DNA of 35,784 nucleotides from Cyanobacteria bacterium HKST-UBA04 (GCA_020431915.1 JAGQHJ010000020.1:1-35784); one strand, 5' to 3'. Positions 23,809 to 32,377 are shown, counted from the stretch's first letter. Notes: generated by a model from the sequence alone, not told the origin. Program-made: numbers and translations.

Positions 23809-25146
23809 TTACAACAGCAGGGTGGGTTCGGCAAGGGGCTGGTTGCTTTCGTCAAGGGTGTAGGCGGCTTCAACAGCTTGCCTGGCTTCCTCAATGCCCT
23901 TGTCGTTGGCCCAAAGTGTGGCCAGTGTTTCGCCGGCCTGGACATGGTCGGCAATCTTGCGGTGGCACACTACCCCCACGGCCAGGTCCAGGGTGTCCGT
24001 CTTGTGCTGGCGGCCGGCCCCCAGGTATTTGGCGGCCTGGGCAATGCCGCGTGCATCGCATCGGCTGATGGTGCCTGATTGGCGTGCGGTAATGTCGATG
24101 GTTTGCTTGGGGTGGGGCATTAGGTTGTAGTTGTCCATAATGGCGGGGTTGCCACCCTGGGCCGTCACCATAGCGGCAAAGGCGTCGAGCGCCTGGCCGT
24201 TTTCCAGAACCGCCTGCATTTGTGCCCTGGCTGCCTCGTGGCTGGTTTGGGGGCGGGCCTGGTGCAGGGCCTCGGCGCCCAATGCCACGCACAGGGTTTT
24301 TAAATCTTGTGGGCCATTGTTCTTAAGGGTTTCAATGGCCTCGATGATCTCCAGGGTGTGCCCCACCGATTGCCCCAGCGGTTGGGCCATCGATGAAACC
24401 AGGCATGACATGGACCGGCCCAGAGCGTTGCCGACGCTTTGGCACGAGGCGGCAAGGCGGCGGGCATCGGCTTCGGTTTCCATAAACGCTCCCGACCCGC
24501 ATTTGATATCCAACACGATGACGTCGGCGCCAGCGGCGATTTTCTTGGAGACAATCGAGGCGGTAATCAATTCGATGCTGTTGACGGTGGCCGTGACGTC
24601 ACGCAGGGCATACAGCCGGGCATCGGCCGGGGCCAGCTCGGCGGTTTGCGTGCCCAGAGCCAGACCGGATTGGGCCACGAGTGACTTGAGCGTGTCCAGA
24701 TCCAGGTTGACGTTGAAGCCGGGGATGGCTTCGAGCTTGTCGGCCGTGCCACCGGTAAATCCCAGTCCCCGGCCGGACAGTTTGGCAATGTGCAGCCCGC
24801 ATGCGGCCAGCATGGGCATTAATACCAGGGTGGTTTTGTCCCCAACGCCACCGGTGCTGTGCTTGTCGACAATGGGCTTCAGGGCTTCGTCAAAGTGGAG
24901 GCGCTGGCCACTGTCGATCATCGCGGCGGTCAGCTCGACGGTTTCGGCTTCGGATAATCCTTGGCAGCAAACAGCCATTAACCAGGCCGAAACCTGGTAG
25001 TCGGGAATCTCGTCAGCCATCAACGCTTCGATAAACTGGCGGATGTGCCCTGGGCTATGGGGCTTGCCTTGCCGCTTGGTAAACAAAAACTCGTTGATGC
25101 GGAAGGGGGCGGTGGTGGCGGATGTGGAAGAGGCGGGGGCAGGCAT
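23809..25146 (-). CDS. pdp: Pyrimidine-nucleoside phosphorylase
   Basis: A 445-residue enzyme of the thymidine/pyrimidine-nucleoside phosphorylase family, splitting (deoxy)uridine or thymidine with phosphate into base and sugar 1-phosphate for nucleoside salvage. KHSTGGVGD (95-103) is the phosphate-binding loop. SGRGLGFTGGTADKLE (124-139) is the family signature. APADARLYALRDVTATVNS and SKKIAAGADVIVLDIKCGS follow. The sequence AIETLKNNGPQDL and the C-terminal DLAVGVVCHRKIADHVQAGE domain look more like the Bacillus-type enzyme than E. coli DeoA, hence the pdp name; substrate preference is not proven. The start at 25146 precedes a low-complexity Ala/Ser/Thr leader of 14 residues. It converges with the TPR operon. 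Confidence 0.93.
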   Translation of the reverse strand: MPAPASSTSATTAPFRINEFLFTKRQGKPHSPGHIRQFIEALMADEIPDYQVSAWLMAVCCQGLSEAETVELTAAMIDSGQRLHFDEALKPIVDKHSTGGVGDKTTLVLMPMLAACGLHIAKLSGRGLGFTGGTADKLEAIPGFNVNLDLDTLKSLVAQSGLALGTQTAELAPADARLYALRDVTATVNSIELITASIVSKKIAAGADVIVLDIKCGSGAFMETEADARRLAASCQSVGNALGRSMSCLVSSMAQPLGQSVGHTLEIIEAIETLKNNGPQDLKTLCVALGAEALHQARPQTSHEAARAQMQAVLENGQALDAFAAMVTAQGGNPAIMDNYNLMPHPKQTIDITARQSGTISRCDARGIAQAAKYLGAGRQHKTDTLDLAVGVVCHRKIADHVQAGETLATLWANDKGIEEARQAVEAAYTLDESNQPLAEPTLLL

Positions 25147-25252
25147 AAGGGGGTAGGGCCGTCTTGATAAAACACACACAGGAGAGCGATGCCCCTGATT
25201 GTATCAAAACCGGCCGTTTTTTTTCTGGATGACGGGTTTGGCTGGGTCTGGC

Positions 25253-26152
25253 CTATAGGTACTGCAGAATATTGCTGAAGTAGGTCGGGAAACCAAAGAC
25301 GGAGGTCTGTGCATTAAGGCCCAGCGAAGCACCGATACTGCCATAGTCACCGACACCGCTAAAGCCGCCGATACCACCGCCGTTGAGCAGTTGGTTATTG
25401 TAGTTCAGGTAGGCTTGCAGATCACCGACGCCGCCGTAGGGCATCGAGAAAGCGTTGCCCAAATAGGGGGTATAGCCGCCGCCAACAGGCAGGCCATACC
25501 CGCCATAACCACCATAACCACCATAACCACCATAACCACCATATTGGCTAAGGCCACCTAGGCCGTACAACTGGCTTATTTGGTAGTCGCGCAACAGCAT
25601 GGCCGTAATGTAATCAACCTGCTGGGGCTGCTGGTAGACGGGTTGCTGATACACCGGTTGCTGGTAGACGGGCTGCTGGTAGACGGGTTGTTGGTAGGTT
25701 GGTTGCTGATACTGCTGGCTCAGGTTGTACAAAACCTGGAAAAACTGGGTGTAGGCATCGTCGGGCAGTTGCGGGGAGACGGCAGCCGGGGCCTGTACCT
25801 GTACCTGTGCTTGTGCCGGGGCGGCAATGACCGAATTGTTATTCAGCCAAAAGGCAAGGTCTTGTTGCGAGAGGGTTGGCTGGGGTTGCGCGTACACGGT
25901 CTGGTTGTCAAAAACGCTGGTAAAGCTGGGTATGGTTACAACGGTGGCTTGTGGTGGTGCCACGACAGCAGCCACCGGGTTGGTGGCGACAAAGGTCGGG
26001 GTGATGTAATCCTGGCTCGTGCCAAACGGGGTGCTGGGGCCCAGTATCTGGTGGCTCAGCGGCACGGGTTGAGGGTCTGCCGGTGGACGAAGTGCACCGG
26101 CATGAGTAAACAGTGATGCGTGGGCGAAGCCAGAGTCATTTCCAGCAAACAT
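25253..26152 (-). CDS. Repeat-rich hypothetical protein with YQQPV and GGY tandem repeats
   Basis: A 299-residue protein with no recognised domain and no signal peptide. The N-terminal half is Pro/Ala/Val/Gln-rich. The middle contains about five tandem YQQPV units. Further on come six YGG units, then a Gly/Tyr/Asn/Leu-rich C-terminus ending FPTYFSNILQYL. Such sequences are typical of adhesive, matrix-forming or phase-separating proteins, or of substrates for non-Sec export; that is inference. AGGAG lies about 16 bases before the ATG, an unusually long spacing. It resembles in style the proteins at 1310 and 27038 (Tyr/Pro/Gly/Ala-rich N-termini), suggesting a shared localisation or evolutionary habit. 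Confidence 0.75.
   Translation of the reverse strand: MFAGNDSGFAHASLFTHAGALRPPADPQPVPLSHQILGPSTPFGTSQDYITPTFVATNPVAAVVAPPQATVVTIPSFTSVFDNQTVYAQPQPTLSQQDLAFWLNNNSVIAAPAQAQVQVQAPAAVSPQLPDDAYTQFFQVLYNLSQQYQQPTYQQPVYQQPVYQQPVYQQPVYQQPQQVDYITAMLLRDYQISQLYGLGGLSQYGGYGGYGGYGGYGGYGLPVGGGYTPYLGNAFSMPYGGVGDLQAYLNYNNQLLNGGGIGGFSGVGDYGSIGASLGLNAQTSVFGFPTYFSNILQYL
25503..25542. repeat. 9-bp tandem repeat encoding GGY
   Basis: CCATAACCA is repeated about four and a half times almost without change, inside the repeat-rich gene. The DNA identity suggests recent expansion by slippage. The number of copies may vary between strains. Confidence 0.85.
25627..25701. repeat. 15-bp tandem repeat encoding YQQPV
   Basis: About five units of the form TGCTGGTAGACGGGT, with small changes, inside the same gene. 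One unit has diverged (TGATACACC). Confidence 0.8.
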
Positions 26153-26382
26153 GGGGGCGAGTGGGGGTCTCCTCGTTTGTGATCAGAATGCAGTAGCCAC
26201 GAAGCCCACAGGGGCGGGACATGGCCGAAGCGGTTCAAAAAAGGGGGTGAACCAAAAAAACGAACACAAAATTCTCTCTATAAATATATAAACAGTATTA
26301 AGCCGGTTTTTGATAGTTTTTGACGAATTGTTAATGCGCTTGTTGCAAAGAGTTTTACCTGAATCGGTGAGCTGAAACACAA

Positions 26383-26418
26383 AACCCACCTACCCATAGG
26401 ATGTGGGCGTGGTGGGTT
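26383..26418 (-). terminator. Rho-independent terminator
   Basis: AACCCACC (26383-26390) pairs with GGTGGGTT (26411-26418). On the minus strand the stem runs into TTGTGTTT. It lies 45 bases beyond the small gene ending at 26464. Confidence 0.6.
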
Positions 26419-26463
26419 ACCGTTGTTGGGACGGATTTTTGGTGTTGTAAACGGTGTTGCGGC

Positions 26464-26679
26464 CTACTGCATGGCGCTGCCGTTGCCGTCCATTTCGTTG
26501 GTGCGCTGAACAAACTTGTCCGCATCGGCTTTTGCCTTGAGCAAACTGGTATAGGCCGCCATTTTATCTTTGTCGTCCTTCACCTTCTTTTGCTCGCGTG
26601 CCCCAAAATGCATCGAGCCGGCCTGGGCCATGCTCAAGGCATTGGGCTGTTGCGGATGCGGTACATTTGAAGGAAACAT
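26464..26679 (-). CDS. Small hydrophilic hypothetical protein
   Basis: A 71-residue protein: a short Pro/Asn/Gln-rich start (MFPSNVPHPQQPNAL), then a charged helix (REQKKVKDDKDKMAAYTSLL, KAKADADKFVQRTNEMD) that could form a coiled coil. There is no signal peptide or known family. The terminator just downstream and the sensible amino-acid make-up argue that it is real. The ribosome site is weak. It lies between two low-complexity protein genes and might be a partner of one of them, though nothing proves this. Confidence 0.55.
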   Translation of the reverse strand: MFPSNVPHPQQPNALSMAQAGSMHFGAREQKKVKDDKDKMAAYTSLLKAKADADKFVQRTNEMDGNGSAMQ

Positions 26680-27037
26680 GGTGATCTAACTCGCTTTCTG
26701 GCTGCCGGGCCCGCGGGGCGGGTTGATTACCATACGACTGCAAGGGTTGTGGCAGCTCGGACAAATTAACCTGTTAGGTAAAAATTCCTGTTTACAAGCC
26801 ATACGGGTGGCTTCTATACGCATAAAACCGTAAATTATTAATTTTATGTTAAGAATGAATTGTTACTTTTACAATTTGTTACCAAATAGCATTAAGCTCT
26901 CTGGAAGGGCTTTTTGACGATTTTTTTGGGGCGGTTTTTCTGTAACGGGGCAACGAAACAGGAGAACTTAAGCAAATATTTATTATATCTGTTTTTTATA
27001 TAATTAAGCATATTAGGGAAGAGGACATACAGGATCA
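26680..27037. other. AT-rich gene-free region upstream of the 27038 gene
   Basis: About 360 bases, clearly more AT-rich than the genes around. It has an AAGCCA-TACGGG-TGGCTT stem (26795-26812), an AATTGT-TACTTTT-ACAATT inverted repeat (about 26860-26880) and a terminator-like stem with T runs at about 26891-26915. A perfect TATAAT lies at 26999-27004 and could be the -10 of the next gene, though no good -35 precedes it. A small RNA is possible. Confidence 0.4.
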
Positions 27038-28291
27038 ATGCTGTTTAACCCTTACGGTAACCAAACTGCTATGACAGTGCCTATGGGCAGCCCCGAAGCC
27101 TATGCGGCGGCTCCTTTTGGTACGGGATCCGTTGACCCGATGGCCGCTTATGGCGCCGGTAGTTTCCCGATGGCTCAGTCTTATACCACGCAGGCCCCGG
27201 TGCAAATTAACATTGCCCTGGGTGGCGGTTATGTGGTGGCCCCGTTCGCCAACCCTTACGACACCTCCTATGGCTCGACCGGCATGTCCGGCGGGTTGTC
27301 GGTGCCCTCCCACTTGCAGGGGTTGTATCCGGGCACCGAGTTGAACGGTCATGTCAACAGCATGGTTGCCCTCAACGCCCATCTTTGGAACCAGTTTCAG
27401 CGGCTGTTGCCGGCCACGATGAACCAGTTGGTTAACAACTTCGGTGGTGGTTTTGGCATGGCCCCCTACATGCCCTACCAATCGCCTTTTGGTGGTTTAA
27501 CCCCAACCCCGGCTACCCCACCGGTACCGGAACCCGAAGCGCCCGAGCCGCCCCAGCCGAGCGAGCCTGAGGTGAACCAAAGCGAAGAAGAATTGTTCAG
27601 CATCATCTCCACCTTTATTACGGCGATGAAAAACAACCAGATCAGCGGTTCGTCGGCACATCTGCCGGCCGATCCCGAACAGCAGTTTGTGATGTCTTCG
27701 CTGGAAGTTTTTCGCCAGGAAGTTCCCACGGCCATTTATAACCAGTTGCGTGCGCTGACGGGCCAGTACCGCAGTGCAGTGGGTGCTCTCGATGGCGTGT
27801 CCCTGCTCGATCAGCTTCAGGGCCTTGATGCCGCCGAAGCCCGTGACGTTTTGCGCGGGTCGATTCTCGAGGATCAATTCGGCCTGGTGGTTGACGACAC
27901 CGGCACCATTACCGAAGGTGCGTTGGCCGGCAAAACCCTTGATGAGCTGACCATGGCCGATTTGCGCGATAATACCGCCTTTTTACCCTTCAGTACCAGC
28001 GAGCTGGAATTCAGCCATCGCCTTGCCGACGGAGCAATTAGGCCCTTTGGCTCGAACAATGCGGTTCACGGTACCCTGGATGCCGCCCTGGCTGACGATG
28101 GGGCCAACCCCGTGGCCGTGTACTTGCTGGGTCAAAGCCAGCATGCGTTGGATCTGAAGGACGACGTCAAGGTTTTTGTTCAGCAGAACGGGGGCCGGTT
28201 GCCCTACCAGCTGCGCACCCATATGTGGGCCATCATGACGGAACTGGATCGCTACGGCGAGCAAACCTATCGGTTGGCTCAAAAAGCCTAG
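27038..28291 (+). CDS. Hypothetical protein with Tyr/Ala/Gly-rich head and helical C-terminal domain
   Basis: A 417-residue protein, not recognised. Residues 1-75 are rich in Ala, Gly, Tyr, Met and Pro. Residues about 85-150 form a small helical stretch (HVNSMVALNAHLWNQFQRLL). A Pro/Glu linker (PVPEPEAPEPPQPSEPE) then leads to a C-terminal domain of about 240 residues. That domain has ordered helices (EELFSIISTFITAMKNNQ, LRALTGQYRSAVGALDGVS) and ends VFVQQNGGRLPYQLRTHMW. There is no signal peptide or membrane helix. Its AGGA lies 5 bases before the ATG and TATAAT 33 bases before. The stop codon sits inside a palindrome, AAAAGCCTAGGCTTTT, that may help end transcription against the convergent holB. 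Confidence 0.8.
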   Translation: MLFNPYGNQTAMTVPMGSPEAYAAAPFGTGSVDPMAAYGAGSFPMAQSYTTQAPVQINIALGGGYVVAPFANPYDTSYGSTGMSGGLSVPSHLQGLYPGTELNGHVNSMVALNAHLWNQFQRLLPATMNQLVNNFGGGFGMAPYMPYQSPFGGLTPTPATPPVPEPEAPEPPQPSEPEVNQSEEELFSIISTFITAMKNNQISGSSAHLPADPEQQFVMSSLEVFRQEVPTAIYNQLRALTGQYRSAVGALDGVSLLDQLQGLDAAEARDVLRGSILEDQFGLVVDDTGTITEGALAGKTLDELTMADLRDNTAFLPFSTSELEFSHRLADGAIRPFGSNNAVHGTLDAALADDGANPVAVYLLGQSQHALDLKDDVKVFVQQNGGRLPYQLRTHMWAIMTELDRYGEQTYRLAQKA

Positions 28292-28309
28292 GCTTTTGTT
28301 TCCGGTTTT

Positions 28310-29464
28310 TTAGGCAGACAGAATCAGCTCGTCCAGACATGCTTCGGGGCGCACGCGCTGACGCAGCATCGATCGCACATCGGCCAGCTTCCTGAGCCGA
28401 TCACCGAGGCGCCAGACCATGGCCCGGTCATCGGCACAGTCCACGATGGCCTGCCAGGCCCAGTGCATGGCCCAGTCGAGGCCTTCCTCCAGGCCCAGCC
28501 CGGCTTCTTGAAGCTGGTGAAGAATGGCGGCGGTCTGATCCAGCCACAACTGGTTGGGGTCGGGAAGGACCATGGTTTGCAGGCAGGCGGCCAGCTGGGG
28601 CGGATAACTTGGGGTTTGGTTGTCGGCCGGTGTTCTGAAGGGAATCGTCTGGCACCTGGAGCGGATGGTGTCGATGACCTTTTGCGTGTCGTCACACAGC
28701 AGAAAAAACAAGACGTTGGCCGGGGGCTCTTCAAGGGTTTTAAGAAATTTGTTGGCCGCCTCGTCTCGCAGGATTTTGTGGTTCAGCGAAACCAGCTCGA
28801 AGCGCTGATCGGCCTTCATTCGTTGGGCAATGCAGGCCGGCGCAATAAAGCGCGGGGTGGCCGTGGGAGTGGTTGCGGCGGTATTTGGGGCTTCCGTTTC
28901 GGGTGCTGTTTCAGGATCTGTTTTAGAGACCGTTTCAGAATCGGTTTGGTGTACCACTTGGCCCCCGGCCACAATAACCACCCGTATAAACTGCGGGCTG
29001 GTGCTGCCGATGGCCTGCTGAACGGCGGCCACCTGTTTGACGCTGATATTCTGGTTGGTGGTGGAGGTTTTTTCAATAAGGCCCTTGTCCTTGTCGAACT
29101 CCCACAGGTAGCTGGTGTTGGTCAGGGTAATGACGTCCGGATGCCGGTTCTTGGCAATCCATGAACATGGCTGGCACTGGCCGCAGGCCGTGGTGCTGTT
29201 GGGGCGGTTCTGGCAGTTGATAAGCTGGGCCAGCCGCATGGCAAACCGGCCCATTTCGTCGAGGGGCTGGCCCAGCAGCAGGTAGGTGCTGACCAGGTGG
29301 CTGCCCGAGGTTTGATCCAGGGCGTTGGTAAAAAACCGGGTGGCAAACGGCTGGCTGTCGGCAAATTCATCGAGTCCTACCGGTTGGCCGGTTGGCTGCA
29401 TAGCCTGGCTTGGCTGTTCAGAGACGGTTGGGGGGGGCGACAAATTCAACAGGGATTGGGTCAT
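28310..29464 (-). CDS. holB: DNA polymerase III delta' subunit
   Basis: A 384-residue clamp-loader subunit from the ATG at 29464. YLLLGQPLDEMGRFAMRLAQ sits where the degenerate Walker A region lies. A four-Cys zinc module follows (C84, C94, C97, C100: the CGQCQPC part is clear), then the helix DEAANKFLKTLEEPP (about 234-248) and the SRC motif in IRSRCQTIPF (269-271), the arginine finger. Between the second and third blocks is an insert of about 35 residues rich in Thr, Glu and Pro (SKTDPETAPETEAPNTAA), unusual for this enzyme. It follows holA directly (37-base gap), so both clamp-loader genes are co-transcribed. The C-terminal domain is helical and divergent, as usual for delta'. Confidence 0.9.
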   Translation of the reverse strand: MTQSLLNLSPPPTVSEQPSQAMQPTGQPVGLDEFADSQPFATRFFTNALDQTSGSHLVSTYLLLGQPLDEMGRFAMRLAQLINCQNRPNSTTACGQCQPCSWIAKNRHPDVITLTNTSYLWEFDKDKGLIEKTSTTNQNISVKQVAAVQQAIGSTSPQFIRVVIVAGGQVVHQTDSETVSKTDPETAPETEAPNTAATTPTATPRFIAPACIAQRMKADQRFELVSLNHKILRDEAANKFLKTLEEPPANVLFFLLCDDTQKVIDTIRSRCQTIPFRTPADNQTPSYPPQLAACLQTMVLPDPNQLWLDQTAAILHQLQEAGLGLEEGLDWAMHWAWQAIVDCADDRAMVWRLGDRLRKLADVRSMLRQRVRPEACLDELILSA

Positions 29465-29501
29465 CGGTTTTTTCCAAGGCGTTAGGGGAGGGAGAGGGTG
29501 A

Positions 29502-30497
29502 TTAGCTGGTAAAGAGGACTTCCAGGGCAGTGTGGCCATCAAGCTTGCCGCTTTTCAGCAGCCATTCGACATCCGTCAGGGTGTGTTTGACATGCAGCCA
29601 CCGCTGGGGCGAAACCCGGCCAAACTGTTGCAGATGCTTCTTAACGGCAAAGGGTTTCTGCTTGGTGCGCTGGGCAATCTGGTCCGGGCTTAAACCGGCC
29701 TGGGCCAAGCGGCATGAGGTGAAGATGTTGTTGACGTAGGTTTGGATGGGGGCAAGGATCATCGGCACATAGGGTCGGGCCATGAGCATGGTGTTGAGGT
29801 CGTCGAGCAGTTGGGCCTGTTGCTTGGCCCAGGCCGGTTGGCTGGTGTTGGGCCCCGGTAGCCAGTGGTTGACCATGGCAAAGAGGTTATCGCTATGGTA
29901 CCCCAGTGCTTCAATGACCTTTGGCGTGATGGTGGGGAAGGTGTCCCTGAGCAGGGCCAGCTTCAGCGCTTCGTTGTACAGGGTTCGCTTGTCCACGCCC
30001 AACTGGGTTACCAGGGCATGGGCGGCAGGGGCGGTTATGTTTACGTCCAGGTGGCGGGCGGCCTCAAGCAGGAAGGCCTCGGCTTGGTCGGTTTGCCAAA
30101 ACTGGAGGGCCTCGAACTTTTGGCTCACGATGCCCGGCTGCTTGGTTAGCCAGCGGTTGATTTTGATTTTGCCATCGAACTTACGGGCCACCATCAACAC
30201 GGACTTGTCGTCGGGGCAGGTTTCAAGCAGTGCCTTGAGCGACTCGATGTCCGCTTCGTCGGCCTCGGTTTTGGCCGCCTCGTGCAGAAAGGTGGGGGTG
30301 TTTAGCTCAACCAGGGTATGCTGGCCAAAGGCCATCGGGATGCTGCCAATGGCTTCCAGGGCTTCGGGCAACTGTGGGTGATCCAGTTTTTTATGGCACA
30401 GGCTGGCAAAGGCCGGGTTGACCAGTTTTTGGCGCAGGGTTACCACGGCCTGTTCAAGGGCGAAATCGTCGTTGCCGTAATACAGATAAACCGTCAT
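29502..30497 (-). CDS. holA: DNA polymerase III delta subunit
   Basis: A 331-residue wrench subunit of the clamp loader, which opens the sliding clamp for DNA loading. Its start, MTVYLYYGNDDFALEQAVVTL, matches the delta N-terminus. Later parts fit the family: VLMVARKFDGKIKINRWLTKQ, then LGVDKRTLYNEALKLALL (the helix region before the collar), LFAMVNHWLPG, and the C-terminal QIAQRTKQKPFAVKKHLQQFG. It is near the typical length of 330-350. It lies immediately before holB in the same direction. The upstream 128 bases separate it from the divergent SAM-hydrolase gene and should hold both promoters; none is obvious. Confidence 0.9.
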   Translation of the reverse strand: MTVYLYYGNDDFALEQAVVTLRQKLVNPAFASLCHKKLDHPQLPEALEAIGSIPMAFGQHTLVELNTPTFLHEAAKTEADEADIESLKALLETCPDDKSVLMVARKFDGKIKINRWLTKQPGIVSQKFEALQFWQTDQAEAFLLEAARHLDVNITAPAAHALVTQLGVDKRTLYNEALKLALLRDTFPTITPKVIEALGYHSDNLFAMVNHWLPGPNTSQPAWAKQQAQLLDDLNTMLMARPYVPMILAPIQTYVNNIFTSCRLAQAGLSPDQIAQRTKQKPFAVKKHLQQFGRVSPQRWLHVKHTLTDVEWLLKSGKLDGHTALEVLFTS

Positions 30498-30625
30498 CAG
30501 ATCTTCTCAATGCTTGTTTGATGCTTGCTGAGTGTTTGCTGGATGCTTGACCGGTTTTGGCGGCTTCACCCACAATATCAGCGTGGCCCGTGCTGTAGCC
30601 AAGACAGAAAAGGACGCGTTTTTCG

Positions 30626-31510
30626 GTGACATCCGCCGCCTCTCAATCCCCAACATCGTTTGTTGCCCTGCTAACCGACTTTGGTGATCGCGATGGGTAC
30701 GTGGGGGTTGTTAAAGGGGTCATACTCCGACTCTGCCCGAATTGTACCATAGTCGACCTGGCCCACCATATTGACCCGCAGGATGTAAACCATGCCGGCT
30801 GGGTTCTGAACCAGTGCTTTGACGCCCTGCCGGATCAGACCGTCATCATTGCCGTGGTCGATCCGTACGTGGGTGATGCCACGCAACGCTCGGTGGTGCT
30901 GGTTTTCGAGGCCGGGCAGAAGGTGGTAGTGGTGCCCGATAATGGCTTGGCCGGCCGGCTGCTGGCCCGGTACGAACCGGTCGAGGTTCGGGTCATCCAA
31001 AACCCCGCCTTGCAGGGGGCGGGGCAAAGCACTACCTTCCACGGACGTGATCGGTATGCCCCGGTGGGTGCCCATTTGGCCCGGGCCATAGCCGAAGAAA
31101 CCCTGCCGGCTATGCTGGCGGCTGTGGGGCCAAGCTTGCCGGCTGCCGACTTGAAACGGCAGGGCCACGCCATGGCCCCTGTCCTTCGGGAAGACGATCG
31201 GTTGATTCAGGGGGCCATCGACGCCCTCGATCGTTACGGTAACCTGTTGACCAATGTGCCCAATACCATGTGGCCGGGGACTTGGACGGAAGCCGACGTG
31301 GCCACGGCCCAGGTAAACGATCGAACGATCCCCGTGGTGTGCTGCCTCAGCTATTCTGCTTTGCAGAAACCCAATGAGGGCCCAGCCCCGATTGGGCTGA
31401 TTCGAGGCAGTCACGGGTGTCTGGAGTTGGCGGTTGACGGGGCCTCGTTAAGCGAAACGCTTGGGATTCGGGCTGATGAGTTGCCTACACCGTTTGAATT
31501 ACGACTTTAG
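30626..31510 (+). CDS. S-adenosyl-L-methionine hydroxide adenosyltransferase family protein (DUF62)
   Basis: A 294-residue member of the DUF62 family, related to bacterial fluorinase and chlorinase, most members of which split S-adenosylmethionine to adenosine and methionine using water. The signature LLTDFGDRDGYVGVVKGVI includes D18. The Asp-Arg-His triad of the hydroxide-forming enzymes is visible as D79 and R88 (VVDPYVGDATQRSVVLV) and H139 (TTFHGRDRYAP). The C-terminal domain shows IDALDRYGNLLTNVP and ends PTPFELRL. The start is a GTG at 30626 with AAAGGA 11 bases upstream. It appears to be a single-gene unit. The triad argues for hydrolysis rather than halogenation; the biological purpose is unclear in most bacteria. 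Confidence 0.92.
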   Translation: MTSAASQSPTSFVALLTDFGDRDGYVGVVKGVILRLCPNCTIVDLAHHIDPQDVNHAGWVLNQCFDALPDQTVIIAVVDPYVGDATQRSVVLVFEAGQKVVVVPDNGLAGRLLARYEPVEVRVIQNPALQGAGQSTTFHGRDRYAPVGAHLARAIAEETLPAMLAAVGPSLPAADLKRQGHAMAPVLREDDRLIQGAIDALDRYGNLLTNVPNTMWPGTWTEADVATAQVNDRTIPVVCCLSYSALQKPNEGPAPIGLIRGSHGCLELAVDGASLSETLGIRADELPTPFELRL

Positions 31511-31933
31511 TCATTCTAAATTAAGAAGATATAAAGGACGTGTAAAAATCTTATATGTGGGTGCAAAGACAGGGGGGTGGTTTTTACATGGCCAGAAGCT
31601 GTCAATAAACAGCTTAATGTATAGGATTATGGGGCTTTTGGCATCCGCTGCCATGGGCCGTGCGGACGGCGTGGTCAAAGACCATATAAAGAAGGGTCAA
31701 GGATGTTCGTGTCAGGTCGGCACGAAGCCCGACCCATGCCATTGCACCAAATTTTAAATTTCGTTATAACGGTATAAACGCAGACAGGCCGTTGAAGGGA
31801 TCGCGTCTTCAAACTGTTTTCAAACCAGCTTCGAGTTTAGAGCACGGTTTCCCTGTCTGCCCCGTTTGGCAATCACTTCATTTTTACCGTCTCCCCCCCC
31901 CAACGTCAGTTTTGTATCTGGAGAGTTCATCGC
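31511..31933. other. Gene-poor region with a possible small Cys-rich frame
   Basis: About 420 bases between two plus-strand genes. The first 100 are AT-rich. A GCTGT-CAATAA-ACAGC stem lies at about 31598-31613, just before the possible frame at 31617-31757. The final 170 bases show no clear structure apart from the ribosome site of the HEAT-like gene. Confidence 0.4.
31617..31757 (+). CDS. Possible small Cys-rich peptide
   Basis: A frame of up to 46 residues from the ATG at 31617 (other ATGs at 31629 and 31653). Its C-terminal part, KKGQGCSCQVGTKPDPCHC, holds four Cys as two C-x-C pairs, plus His, and looks like a compact metal-binding peptide. The hydrophobic MYRIMGLLASAAM start could be a short membrane or signal segment. 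No good Shine-Dalgarno precedes any of the ATGs, and no terminator follows. The composition is striking for random sequence, but the call is tentative. Confidence 0.35.
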   Translation: MYRIMGLLASAAMGRADGVVKDHIKKGQGCSCQVGTKPDPCHCTKF

Positions 31934-32377
31934 ATGACACCGACCAATACGGTGAGTCTGGATTCCATCCGACTTCGGTTGATAGAGGGTAAGCAGGCCC
32001 AGGCCCAAGGTGCTTCGAATGAAAGCACGGTCACCTTATCGAAGGAAGGGGTCAGCTATTTGATTAAGTCCCTGGCGTATGCCGATACGGCTTTTGCCTC
32101 GGAAATCGAGCATTTGCTGGTGCAAATTGGTGAGTTGGCTGTCCCCCAGTTAATCAAGGGACTGCTGTCCACCAACATGACGGTGCGCTCGGTATGTGCC
32201 ATGGCCCTCATCCGTTTGGGCCGCGTGGCAGAGAAGCCTTTAATCGAGGCGTCCATGCGCGCCACGACCAGCCGTTGGATTTTTAACTTCCTCTTCGAGG
32301 AGTTGGGCTTGCCGCAGTATATGGTTCAACCCGTTCAAGTGGTTCAATCATCTTCGGTAGCGCTTTCCAACGCTTAG
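31934..32377 (+). CDS. Small HEAT-repeat-like protein
   Basis: A 147-residue soluble protein. The core has paired amphipathic helices of HEAT-like type: EIEHLLVQIGELAVPQLIKG, then LLSTNMTVRSVCAMALIRLG, where the pattern of Pro, Val-Arg and Ala-Leu-x-x-Leu-Gly is typical of HEAT/PBS-lyase repeats. The start at 31934 has TGGAGAG 8 bases upstream, a good ribosome site. HEAT repeats form protein-binding surfaces; the partner is unknown. The N-terminal 35 residues are polar and the last 20 are Val/Gln/Ser-rich. No catalytic motif is present. Confidence 0.8.
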   Translation: MTPTNTVSLDSIRLRLIEGKQAQAQGASNESTVTLSKEGVSYLIKSLAYADTAFASEIEHLLVQIGELAVPQLIKGLLSTNMTVRSVCAMALIRLGRVAEKPLIEASMRATTSRWIFNFLFEELGLPQYMVQPVQVVQSSSVALSNA

